From NCBI GenBank assembly GCA_036274055.1, contig DASUGM010000189.1:1-8217 (forward strand): DNA of 8,217 bases, in the 5' to 3' direction. Shown here piece after piece: positions 1 to 4,855 of this stretch. A program made the translations under genes and the position numbers. This DNA comes from DASUGM01 sp036274055 (GTDB taxonomy: Bacteria; Acidobacteriota; Vicinamibacteria; Vicinamibacterales; SCN-69-37). Numbering within the stretch: the first letter of the stretch is position 1; each line of letters begins with the position of its first letter. The notes beneath the pieces were generated by a model. It worked only from the letters and a program-made list of their open reading frames with translations. It had not been told where the DNA came from and did not search any database.

Positions 1-209
1 CCGATGATTTTCGGGGCCTCCCGCACCTCGTTGTGCTCACGGACGCTGACGAGCGGCTTGCGAATCTCGTAGTGCGCGAGCAGCTTCGAGGTCCGCCGGG
101 TGTCTTCGGCGGCAATCAGATCGACTTCCCGCAGCGTCCGCAGCGCGCGGAACGTCAGGTCTTCGAGGTTGCCGATTGGGGTCGCCACCACATAGAGCGC
201 GCCGGCCAT
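1..209 (-). CDS. rsmI: 16S rRNA 2'-O-ribose C1402 methyltransferase RsmI, N-terminal part (runs off left edge)
   Basis: Reading leftward from an ATG at 209-207 gives 69 codons with no stop before the window edge. The start of the protein carries the RsmI/tetrapyrrole-methylase signature: LYVVATPIGNLEDLTFRAL at residues 5-23, then DLIAAEDTRRTSKLL at 30-44 and SVREHNE at 55-61. RsmI methylates the 2'-OH of C1402 in the ribosomal P site using S-adenosylmethionine, in the cytoplasm. About three quarters of a typical protein of about 280 residues lies outside the window. The start is supported by homology, since LYVVATPIGN normally lies within a few residues of the N-terminus. It diverges from the FmdB-type gene with only 41 bp between the start codons. 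No Shine-Dalgarno is visible. A GATAAT hexamer ends 9 nt upstream of the ATG, so the leader would be very short or absent. Confidence 0.93.
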   Translation of the reverse strand, partial: MAGALYVVATPIGNLEDLTFRALRTLREVDLIAAEDTRRTSKLLAHYEIRKPLVSVREHNEVREAPKII

Positions 210-224
210 GGTGAAGGGATTATC

Positions 225-230
225 TATAAT
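225..230 (+). promoter_or_regulatory. Consensus -10 hexamer TATAAT upstream of the FmdB-type gene
   Basis: A perfect TATAAT lies 20 nt before the ATG at 251, inside the 41-bp divergent gap with rsmI. No good -35 hexamer sits 16-18 bp upstream, where the DNA is GC-rich rsmI coding sequence. The A/T-rich patch may serve both directions. This call rests on the hexamer and its position only. Confidence 0.4.
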
Positions 231-250
231 GACAAGTTCGGGATCGAACC

Positions 251-619
251 ATGCCGCTGTATGAGTACGAATGCGATGCCTGCGGAGAGCGCTACGAGCT
301 GATCCGCAAGTTCTCAGATCCGCCGCTCGAGGTCTGTCCGAAGTGCGGCCAAGGTCCGGTGCGGAAGCTCGTCTCGTCCCCCGCGTTTCATCTCAAGGGC
401 TCCGGTTGGTACAAAACCGACTACGCGGCCAAATCCTCGGACACCGACAAGCCCTCGAAGTCGTCGTCCGAGAGCGGCGACAAGCCCGGTGCCAAGACCG
501 AAAGCGCGCCCGAAAAAAAGACGTCCGACTCGTCCGACAAGGCGTCAACCCCCGACAAGCCCGCCGCGGACAAACCCGCCTCTACTTCAACGAGTCCAGG
601 TAAGCCCGAAAAGGCTTAG
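251..619 (+). CDS. FmdB-family zinc ribbon protein with Ser/Lys/Pro-rich tail
   Basis: The product has 122 residues. It opens with MPLYEYECDACG, the FmdB-type putative regulatory domain, and has a zinc ribbon built from C8-x2-C11 and C29-x2-C32. The conserved stretch ends at about residue 62 (FHLKGSGWYKTDY at 46-58). The remaining 60 or so residues are low complexity, rich in Ser, Lys, Pro, Asp and Thr, with four DKP tripeptides, and are probably disordered. FmdB-family proteins were named from an amide-degradation locus and their biochemical role is largely unknown, so a regulatory function is only a family label. The start is fixed by the family's usual MP(L/I)YEYxC beginning. No clear ribosome binding site is visible. 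The gene converges on galU and the final 38 bp overlap it, so the tail's codons share DNA with the conserved GalU C-terminus. Confidence 0.9.
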   Translation: MPLYEYECDACGERYELIRKFSDPPLEVCPKCGQGPVRKLVSSPAFHLKGSGWYKTDYAAKSSDTDKPSKSSSESGDKPGAKTESAPEKKTSDSSDKASTPDKPAADKPASTSTSPGKPEKA

Positions 620-1448
620 CGAGATCGGGCCGTTTCAGCGCGAAGTAGACGACGGCCTTCAGGAAGCCGAGCTTGTTGCCGGTGTCATGGCGGACGCCGT
701 CGATTTCGCAGGCGTAGATCGGGCGCGTCTTCAGCAGCCGCTTCATGCCATTGGTGAGCTGAATCTCGCCGGTCTTCACACTCCGGGCTTCGGCCTGCAG
801 TGATTCGAAGATGTCAGGCGTCAGGATGTAGCGGCCGATGATCGCGAGATCCGACGGCGCCTGGTCGGCTGGCGGTTTCTCGACCATGTCTTTGATCCGA
901 TAGACGCCCTGGCGGATTGGCTCGGCGTCGATGACGCCGTAGCCGGAAATCTGATCTTTCGGAATCCGTTCGACGAGCAGCACCGGGCCATCCAGGGTGT
1001 TGAACACGTCGATCATCTGCGTCAGCGCCGACGGCGTCGCGTCGATCACGTCGTCGGCGAGGATCACCGCGAACGGCTCGTCGCCGACCAGCGGCTGCGC
1101 GCACAGCACCGCATGGCCGAGGCCGAGCGGCTCGCCTTGCCGGACGTAAGACACGCTGCGGACCAGGCGCGAGATGGCGCGGATCTCTTCAGCGAAATTC
1201 TTTTTGCCGCGCGACTCGAGGAAGCTCTCGAGCTCGATGTTGACGTCGAAATGATCTTCAATCGCGTTCTTGCCGCGCCCGGTGACGAGAATGATGTCCT
1301 CGACGCCCGCGGCCGCGGCCTCTTCGACGCCGTATTGGATGATCGGCTTGTCGACCAGCGGCAGCATTTCCTTCGGCTGCGCCTTCGTCGCCGGGAGAAA
1401 CCGAGTGCCGAGGCCTGCCGCCGGGAAGACGGCTTTTCTGACGCTCAT
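582..1448 (-). CDS. galU: UTP--glucose-1-phosphate uridylyltransferase
   Basis: The product has 288 residues, the usual GalU length, and aligns from end to end by eye. It makes UDP-glucose from UTP and glucose-1-phosphate in the cytoplasm, feeding envelope polysaccharide, exopolysaccharide and trehalose pathways. Visible motifs are the nucleotide-binding AAGLGTRFLPATKA (10-23) followed by PKEMLP (25-30), QGEPLGLGHAVL (104-115), LADD (130-133) for metal and nucleotide contacts, SGYGVID (168-174), VEKP with the likely catalytic K191, GEIQLT (227-232) and DTGNKLGFLKA (256-266). The ATG start fits the family, since MSVRKAVFPAAG is the normal N-terminus. No Shine-Dalgarno precedes it. A TAGTCT hexamer ends exactly 6 nt upstream, consistent with a leaderless mRNA. 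The 3' end overlaps the convergent FmdB-type gene. Confidence 0.97.
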   Translation of the reverse strand: MSVRKAVFPAAGLGTRFLPATKAQPKEMLPLVDKPIIQYGVEEAAAAGVEDIILVTGRGKNAIEDHFDVNIELESFLESRGKKNFAEEIRAISRLVRSVSYVRQGEPLGLGHAVLCAQPLVGDEPFAVILADDVIDATPSALTQMIDVFNTLDGPVLLVERIPKDQISGYGVIDAEPIRQGVYRIKDMVEKPPADQAPSDLAIIGRYILTPDIFESLQAEARSVKTGEIQLTNGMKRLLKTRPIYACEIDGVRHDTGNKLGFLKAVVYFALKRPDLAKPFRAYLDSLK

Positions 1449-1454
1449 GGCAAG

Positions 1455-1460
1455 AGACTA
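1455..1460 (-). promoter_or_regulatory. Candidate -10 hexamer TAGTCT of galU (leaderless type)
   Basis: On the minus strand TAGTCT is followed by 6 nt (CTTGCC) and the galU ATG. A TCGTCA hexamer (1479-1484, 4 of 6 matches to TTGACA) lies 18 bp upstream as a possible -35. Transcription starting 6-7 nt after the -10 would begin at or beside the A of the ATG. This is inferred from sequence and position only. Confidence 0.4.
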
Positions 1461-1488
1461 TCGCGGTAATCGACCGATTGACGAATCG

Positions 1489-1734
1489 CCTGTCACAAGA
1501 GCCTTCAACATGGAGGACATGGAGGAAACCCACTCCTTTGGAAAACACTTGCGAGATGCGCCCTGACAGAAGAACAGTCTCGATGAAGCGCATGGAGAGC
1601 CTAATCGCTCAGCAGGGGGAGCTCTTCATTCCCTCCATCCGAACCGGAGTCCTTTTCTCATCGCGCATCTCGCAAGGGTTTCCAAAGGAATGGGTTTCCT
1701 CCATGTCCTCCATGTTGAAGGCTCTTGTGACAGG
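1489..1734. repeat. Long inverted repeat, copy 1 of a palindromic repeat family (arms about 72 bp, 101-nt loop)
   Basis: The left arm 1489-1561 is the near-exact reverse complement of the right arm 1663-1734, with two substitutions (for example C1533 opposite A1690) and one single-base indel. The outer part of each arm contains TGTCACAAGAGCCTT and then CATGGAGGACATGGAG. The inner end is GCGAGATGCGC. The 101-nt spacer (1562-1662) has no clear gene and only weak self-complementarity. The element fills most of the divergent galU-serS intergenic region, so it is unlikely to be a transcription terminator, and there is no T-tract. I see no target-site duplication and no transposase, so a MITE-like origin is only one possibility. 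Its outer 35 bp match the element after serS. Confidence 0.88.
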
Positions 1735-1744
1735 GTCTTTGCTC

Positions 1745-1764
1745 AGCTCATCCGCCCATGAGCT
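1745..1764. promoter_or_regulatory. Perfect 7-bp palindrome just upstream of serS (operator or leader hairpin)
   Basis: AGCTCAT and ATGAGCT flank a 6-nt centre (CCGCCC). The last base is also the first base of the candidate serS -10 hexamer. If serS is leaderless the palindrome stays untranscribed and would act as a DNA operator. If transcription starts further upstream it would form an RNA hairpin ending 11 nt before the start codon. It could also be chance. Confidence 0.35.
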
Positions 1765-1769
1765 AGAGT
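1764..1769 (+). promoter_or_regulatory. Candidate -10 hexamer TAGAGT of serS (leaderless type)
   Basis: TAGAGT is followed by 6 nt (GATGAG) and the serS ATG at 1776. The only -35-like sequence nearby is TTGCTC at 1739-1744, with a long 19-bp spacer. No purine-rich ribosome binding site of normal spacing is present. The same hexamer, TAGAGT, also occurs upstream of the M61 peptidase gene. Confidence 0.38.
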
Positions 1770-1775
1770 GATGAG

Positions 1776-3062
1776 ATGTTCGATCCCGCCCTTTTGCGAG
1801 ATCAGATGTCCTTTATCGAGGCGCGGCTGCGCGCGCGCGGTCTTGATCCGTCAAAAGAGCTGGCCGAGCTGGCGACCGCCGAGGCCGAGCGTCGCCGGCT
1901 GATTCCGCTGGTCGAGAATCTCAAGCGCGACCAGAACACCGCCGGCGAAGCAGTGGCGCGCGCGAAGAAGGCCGGCGAGGATCCGAGCGCGGTGTTTGCC
2001 GCGAACAAGGCGCGGGCCGCCGAGATCCGCGAGCACGAAGCGCGGTTGGCGGTCGTCGAGCATCGCCGCGACGCGCTGCTGCTGACGCTGCCGAATCTGC
2101 CGCACGAAAGCGTGCCGGAAGGAAAGTCCGCGGCCGACAACCCCGAGGTGCGTCGCTGGGGTACGCCGCGCACTTTTGATTTCGAGCCCAGGCCGCATTG
2201 GGAGCTTGGGCCGGCGCTCGGCATCCTGGACTTCGAGCGCGCGACGCGGATGTCCGGCGCGCGCTTCTCGGTGCTCTCCGGCATGGGCGCGCGACTCGCG
2301 CGCGCGCTGATCAACTTCATGCTCGACCTGCACACCCGGTCGCACGGCTACCGTGAGGTCGAGCCGCCGTTTCTCGTCAACACCGCGGCGCTTACCGGCA
2401 CCGGCAATCTCCCGAAATTCGAGCAGGATCTGTTCAAGATCAGCGGCGACTGGGATCTCTATCTGATTCCGACCGCCGAAGTGCCGCTGACCAACCTCCA
2501 TCGCGAGGAAATCCTCGACGGCCGCCAGCTGCCGTTGAAGTACACGGCCTACACGCCGTGTTTTCGCAGCGAGGCGGGCTCCTACGGCGCCGACGTGCGC
2601 GGGCTGATCCGCCAGCATCAGTTCGATAAGGTCGAGCTGGTCAAGTTCACGACCCCCGAGACTTCGCACGACGAGCTCGAGAAACTCACCCGCGACGCCG
2701 AGACCGTGCTCGAGCAGCTCGAGTTGCCCTATCGCCGCGTGCTGCTCTGCACCGGCGACATGGGCTTCGCTGCCGCCAAGACCTACGACATCGAAGTCTG
2801 GCTGCCGAGCCAGAAAACGTATCGCGAGATTTCGTCGTGCAGCAACACCGAGGCGTTCCAGGCGCGGCGGGCGCAGATCAAATTCCGGCCCGACGGCGCC
2901 GGCAAGGCGCAGTTCGCCCACACCCTGAACGGTTCGGGCCTGGCCGTCGGCCGGACGCTGATCGCGATCCTCGAGAATAACCAGCAGCAGGACGGCACCG
3001 TCGTCGTCCCGCCGGCGCTGCGTGCCTACGTCGGCGCCGACACGATCACGCCCGGCGCCTGA
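1776..3062 (+). CDS. serS: Seryl-tRNA synthetase (class II)
   Basis: The product has 428 residues, standard for bacterial SerRS. It charges tRNA-Ser (and tRNA-Sec where present) with serine using ATP. Residues 1 to about 108 hold the N-terminal domain with the long antiparallel coiled-coil arm (about 28-105, rich in A, E, R and K) that grips the long variable arm of tRNA-Ser. The class II catalytic core follows, with TAEVPL (233-238), motif 2 with FRSEAGSYG (263-271, R264 and E266 expected to contact ATP), EISSCSN (351-357) and motif 3 with LNGSGLAVGRTL (384-395, R393). The start MFDPALLRD matches the usual family N-terminus. The gene lies between two copies of the palindromic repeat and stands alone. 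A tRNA-Ser(UGA) gene lies about 1 kb downstream. No key residue appears to be missing. Confidence 0.97.
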   Translation: MFDPALLRDQMSFIEARLRARGLDPSKELAELATAEAERRRLIPLVENLKRDQNTAGEAVARAKKAGEDPSAVFAANKARAAEIREHEARLAVVEHRRDALLLTLPNLPHESVPEGKSAADNPEVRRWGTPRTFDFEPRPHWELGPALGILDFERATRMSGARFSVLSGMGARLARALINFMLDLHTRSHGYREVEPPFLVNTAALTGTGNLPKFEQDLFKISGDWDLYLIPTAEVPLTNLHREEILDGRQLPLKYTAYTPCFRSEAGSYGADVRGLIRQHQFDKVELVKFTTPETSHDELEKLTRDAETVLEQLELPYRRVLLCTGDMGFAAAKTYDIEVWLPSQKTYREISSCSNTEAFQARRAQIKFRPDGAGKAQFAHTLNGSGLAVGRTLIAILENNQQQDGTVVVPPALRAYVGADTITPGA

Positions 3063-3097
3063 GTCGCGCCATTCGGCGGCGCATTCCCGGCGTAGAT

Positions 3098-3242
3098 CAA
3101 GAGCCTCTAACCTTGGAGGACATGGAGCAGAGCGGGTTCTCTTTCTTGGGAAGCGCCGCGAGATGCGCAACTCGTGATGCTCTTCCCAAGAGTGAGAACC
3201 CGCTCTGCTCCATGTCCTCCAAGGTTAAAGGCTCTTGTGACA
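3098..3242. repeat. Near-perfect loopless palindrome, copy 2 of the repeat family
   Basis: The arms 3098-3166 and 3167-3237 are reverse complements apart from a few substitutions and a 2-nt indel. They meet at the self-complementary TGCGCA (3164-3169), so the element can extrude as a cruciform with almost no loop. The outer ends match copy 1: AAGAGCCTYTAACCTTGGAG, then GACATGGAG. The right end continues as TGTGACA to 3242, whereas the left end has lost this tip. The inner stem differs from copy 1 (GCGGGTTCTC and CTTGGGAAG here) yet still pairs with itself. The element starts 36 bp after the serS stop codon and could end serS transcription by its structure, but there is no T-run. It ends 61 bp before vapB. 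Confidence 0.88.
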
Positions 3243-3267
3243 CGCGATCGACATTCGGCCCACTGTC

Positions 3268-3296
3268 TTGTCAAATCGTTGTTTTTGCCGCACACT
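3268..3296 (+). promoter_or_regulatory. Candidate vapBC promoter (TTGTCA, 17 bp, CACACT)
   Basis: TTGTCA at 3268-3273 matches the -35 consensus at 5 of 6 positions. With a 17-bp spacer the -10 would be CACACT (3291-3296), which keeps the important A at position 2 and T at position 6 but is otherwise weak. It ends 6 nt before the vapB ATG and no Shine-Dalgarno follows, so the transcript may be leaderless. VapB-VapC complexes usually repress their own promoter, so a binding site is expected here, but I see no clear palindrome between 3243 and 3302. Confidence 0.4.
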
Positions 3297-3302
3297 AAAC
3301 AC

Positions 3303-3554
3303 ATGAAACGCACAAATCTGGTGCTTGACGCGTCAGTGCTGGAGGAGGCGCAACTGCTGGCCGGAGAGCGCACCTACTCGGCGACGGTGCAGCGGGCGCT
3401 CGACGAGTTCGTGCGCCGGGCCAAGGCACGCCAGATTCTCGACCTCGCTGGATCGGGCGGTTGGCGCGGCGACCTGGCGATGATGCGCGAACGGGCGCCC
3501 GCGTACTCGACGTCGGAGACCAAGTCACGAAAGCCGCGCCGTGGTCCTCGTTGA
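3303..3554 (+). CDS. vapB: Type II antitoxin, VapB family (ribbon-helix-helix)
   Basis: The product has 83 residues. Residues 3-9 (RTNLVLD) look like the DNA-contacting beta strand of a ribbon-helix-helix fold, followed by helices at about 11-20 and 25-42 (TYSATVQRALDEFVRRAK). The remainder has the VapB-type toxin-wrapping segment, with GSGGWRGDLAMMRE at 50-63, and a basic tail. VapB neutralises the partner VapC RNase and, with it, represses the operon. The open frame continues upstream into the palindromic repeat, but residues read from there are repeat-derived. The ATG at 3303 fits the family start MKRTNLVLD. The gene overlaps vapC by 14 bp (3541-3554), which indicates translational coupling. 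It could be assigned to a related RHH antitoxin family, but the PIN-domain partner supports VapB. Confidence 0.88.
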   Translation: MKRTNLVLDASVLEEAQLLAGERTYSATVQRALDEFVRRAKARQILDLAGSGGWRGDLAMMRERAPAYSTSETKSRKPRRGPR

Positions 3555-3939
3555 TACGTCGGTCTGGATCGAAGTCTTCCGCAAGCCCGCCCGCGTGCGG
3601 CTCGAAGCTGTCGTCGATTTCGACGACGTGGTGACGTGCCTGCCGGTGGTGCAGGAAGTCCTCCAGGGCTTCGATCAGGAGGCCGACTTTCGCCGTGCCC
3701 GCGAGGCGATGCGGTCGTTGCCGACGGTCGAATCGCCGCTCGGGCCCGACGTCGTCACCGAGGCCATCGATCTCTATCGCCGCGCGCGCCGTGCCGGCAT
3801 CACCGTGCGCTCGAGCGTCGACTGCCTGATTGCCGCCTGCGCGCTCCGCCACGACCTCGCGGTGCTGCACGTCGATCGCGATTTCACGAATCTGGCGAAA
3901 GTGTCGCAGCTGGAAGCGCGGGACCTGAACAAGCGATAA
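3541..3939 (+). CDS. vapC: PIN-domain ribonuclease toxin VapC
   Basis: The product has 132 residues, typical of VapC. It begins at a GTG inside the 3' end of vapB; the next residues, VLVDTSVWIEVF, are the classic PIN first strand, which fixes this start. The acidic residues expected to bind Mg2+/Mn2+ are visible: D5, E39 (in VVQEVLQGF), D94 (in SSVDCLIAACAL) and D112, with D114 nearby (HVDRDF). All are intact, so the enzyme should be active. Studied VapC toxins cut structured RNAs, mostly tRNA anticodon loops or the sarcin-ricin loop of 23S rRNA. The target here cannot be read from sequence. Overlap with vapB favours antitoxin-first, coupled expression. A GATC-rich inverted repeat and then tRNA-Ser lie downstream. 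Confidence 0.92.
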   Translation: MVLVDTSVWIEVFRKPARVRLEAVVDFDDVVTCLPVVQEVLQGFDQEADFRRAREAMRSLPTVESPLGPDVVTEAIDLYRRARRAGITVRSSVDCLIAACALRHDLAVLHVDRDFTNLAKVSQLEARDLNKR

Positions 3940-3944
3940 TCAAG

Positions 3945-4090
3945 GGCGATCGGCGATCGGGCCATGGCAGAGCATGGGCGATCGCGCGATCGGGTCAAGG
4001 CGTCCGGTGTGGGCTGCGCTGAGATAGGCTAGCAGGAACTCGCCGAGCAGAAAGCGATGGCTCGATCATCCGATCGCGCGATCGCCGATG
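3945..4090. repeat. CGATCG-rich region with a 21-bp inverted repeat
   Basis: Six CGATCG palindromes occur between 3945 and 4090. Two form a tandem GGCGATC repeat near 3945-3961. The other four build two 14-bp palindromes, CGATCGCGCGATCG. The segments 3973-3993 and 4070-4090 are reverse complements with one mismatch, separated by 76 nt. No open frame here resembles a protein. The stretch lies between the vapC stop and tRNA-Ser. It may hold the vapBC terminator structure, a protein-binding array or a decayed repeat element; the sequence does not decide between these. Confidence 0.6.
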
Positions 4091-4113
4091 CGCGGCGTGC
4101 AGGCACGCCGCGC
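4090..4113. other. Perfect 10-bp hairpin directly abutting the tRNA-Ser 5' end
   Basis: GCGCGGCGTG and CACGCCGCGC pair perfectly around the tetraloop CAGG, and the last stem base is adjacent to the first tRNA base at 4114. If transcribed with the tRNA it would form a stable 5' leader stem next to the RNase P cleavage site. If not transcribed it may be a GC-rich promoter-region element. No T-tract follows, so it is not a standard terminator. Confidence 0.5.
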
Positions 4114-4201
4114 GGAGGGATGGCCGAGTGGTTTAAGGCGGCGGTCTTGAAAACCGCTGTTACGGGACACCGTACCGGGGGTTCGAATCCCTCTCCCTCC
4201 G
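4114..4201 (+). tRNA. tRNA-Ser (anticodon UGA)
   Basis: The 88-nt gene folds as a type II tRNA. The acceptor stem is GGAGGGA with TCCCTCC (4194-4200), with discriminator G4201. The D arm contains GGCCGAGTGG. The anticodon stem GCGGT/ACCGC (4141-4145, 4153-4157) has loop CTTGAAA with anticodon TGA at 4148-4150. A long variable arm around TACGGGACACCGTA is the serine-specific shape read by SerRS. The T arm contains GGTTCGAATCC. CCA is not encoded and must be added after transcription. It reads UCA and, by wobble, other UCN codons. The discriminator G and long variable arm both fit tRNA-Ser. Confidence 0.96.
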
Positions 4202-4247
4202 ATTACCCTTCGTTCAGTGCGGCAGCGAACTGCACAAAATTCTGGGG

Positions 4248-4267
4248 GTTCAGGGCGATTCCTGAAC
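4248..4267. other. 7-bp hairpin just before the membrane protein start
   Basis: GTTCAGG and CCTGAAC flank the 6-nt loop GCGATT, ending 4 nt before the ATG at 4272. In an mRNA it would cover the ribosome landing site; as DNA it is a possible operator. There is no T-run, so it is a poor terminator for the upstream tRNA. It may be chance. Confidence 0.3.
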
Positions 4268-4271
4268 GTCG

Positions 4272-4766
4272 ATGCTGGCAAGAATCTGCGCAGGACTCGG
4301 CGCGCTTTGCTCGATTGTTGGCCTCACACTGCCAGTGTTGCCAGCGTGGATGTGGACGTATTTCGAACGCCACCCGAAGGCGTTGCTGCCAGTCGCGATG
4401 CCCTTCGGAGTGTTGCTGATTTACTCGCAGATGGCGTTTCAGACGGGCGAACCAAAACGGCCAGTATTCGATCCGACAGTGCGTCGAGTCCGACTGGCGC
4501 GGGTTGTCATTGGGCTCTCGATCCTGGCGGTTGTCGCCGTCGCTATCTACGCCTGGTCAGTTGGCGATGTTGAGCGACGCCAATCGTCCGCGCTCTCCTT
4601 CGCCATGGTCGGCAGCCTCATGACCTTCGCCTCACTCATGATTGTTGCCCACTGGACGCTTGGACACAGCCCACTGTGGCCAGACTGGATGCTTCGGTTT
4701 ACCGCCGTATCAGGATGGCCCGGGCAGAGTTCCCGCGCGAAGTCGAAGGGGCCAAAGTCGACATGA
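4272..4766 (+). CDS. Unrecognised small integral membrane protein
   Basis: The frame has 164 codons before the stop. I do not recognise a family. Hydrophobic stretches at about 3-25, 37-55, 75-97 and 107-127 predict four membrane helices. A charged segment (about 58-77, with several Arg and Lys) lies between helices 2 and 3, and the tail after about 150 is basic and serine-rich. Alternation of hydrophobic blocks and charged loops is the main evidence that the frame is real. An in-frame TGA at 4263-4265 makes 4272 the earliest possible ATG. No ribosome binding site or TANNNT hexamer precedes it, and a hairpin ends 4 nt upstream, so a later start such as Met27 cannot be excluded. It is read in the same direction as tRNA-Ser, 70 nt downstream, and converges on the M61 gene with an 89-bp gap. 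Confidence 0.6.
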   Translation: MLARICAGLGALCSIVGLTLPVLPAWMWTYFERHPKALLPVAMPFGVLLIYSQMAFQTGEPKRPVFDPTVRRVRLARVVIGLSILAVVAVAIYAWSVGDVERRQSSALSFAMVGSLMTFASLMIVAHWTLGHSPLWPDWMLRFTAVSGWPGQSSRAKSKGPKST

Positions 4767-4855
4767 TGCGGCCTGAGTGAAAGTGTCGGCTGCAGCGCAA
4801 AATCTCCTGGTTTTCTCGGCCTTCTCCCTGTGAATCTGCTCTGGGATCAAGTGAC

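Noticed and set aside
1510..1566. Short frames starting MEDME within the repeats
   Set aside because: They arise from the repeated GGAGGACATGGAG in the palindrome arms; no ribosome site, no conservation of frame between copies.
1489..1775. T-box riboswitch or other known leader upstream of serS
   Set aside because: No T-box bulge motif, specifier structure or terminator was found, and the start looks leaderless.
1851..3170. A 439-codon open frame on the minus strand opposite serS
   Set aside because: It is the antisense shadow of a fully convincing serS; its composition (many R, A, G, E) is typical of GC-rich alternate frames and no motif is recognisable.
1489..3242. serS as cargo of a composite transposon bounded by the two repeats
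   Set aside because: No transposase, no clear target duplications, and serS is an essential housekeeping gene; the repeats are inside ordinary intergenic gaps.
3174..3302. Upstream extension of vapB to an ATG in the palindromic repeat
   Set aside because: The added 43 residues are translated repeat sequence; the family start and candidate promoter support 3303.
3945..4113. CRISPR array
   Set aside because: Repeats are short palindromes with irregular spacing, without repeated 20-40 nt units and unique spacers, and no cas gene is present.
4057..4419. Small plus- and minus-strand frames across the tRNA (reading MAEWFKAAVLKTA on one strand and GIRTPGTVS on the other)
   Set aside because: These are the familiar false translations of tRNA-Ser genes.
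4767..4855. Intrinsic terminator between the membrane protein and M61 genes
   Set aside because: I found no GC-rich stem followed by a T-run on either strand in this 89-bp gap.
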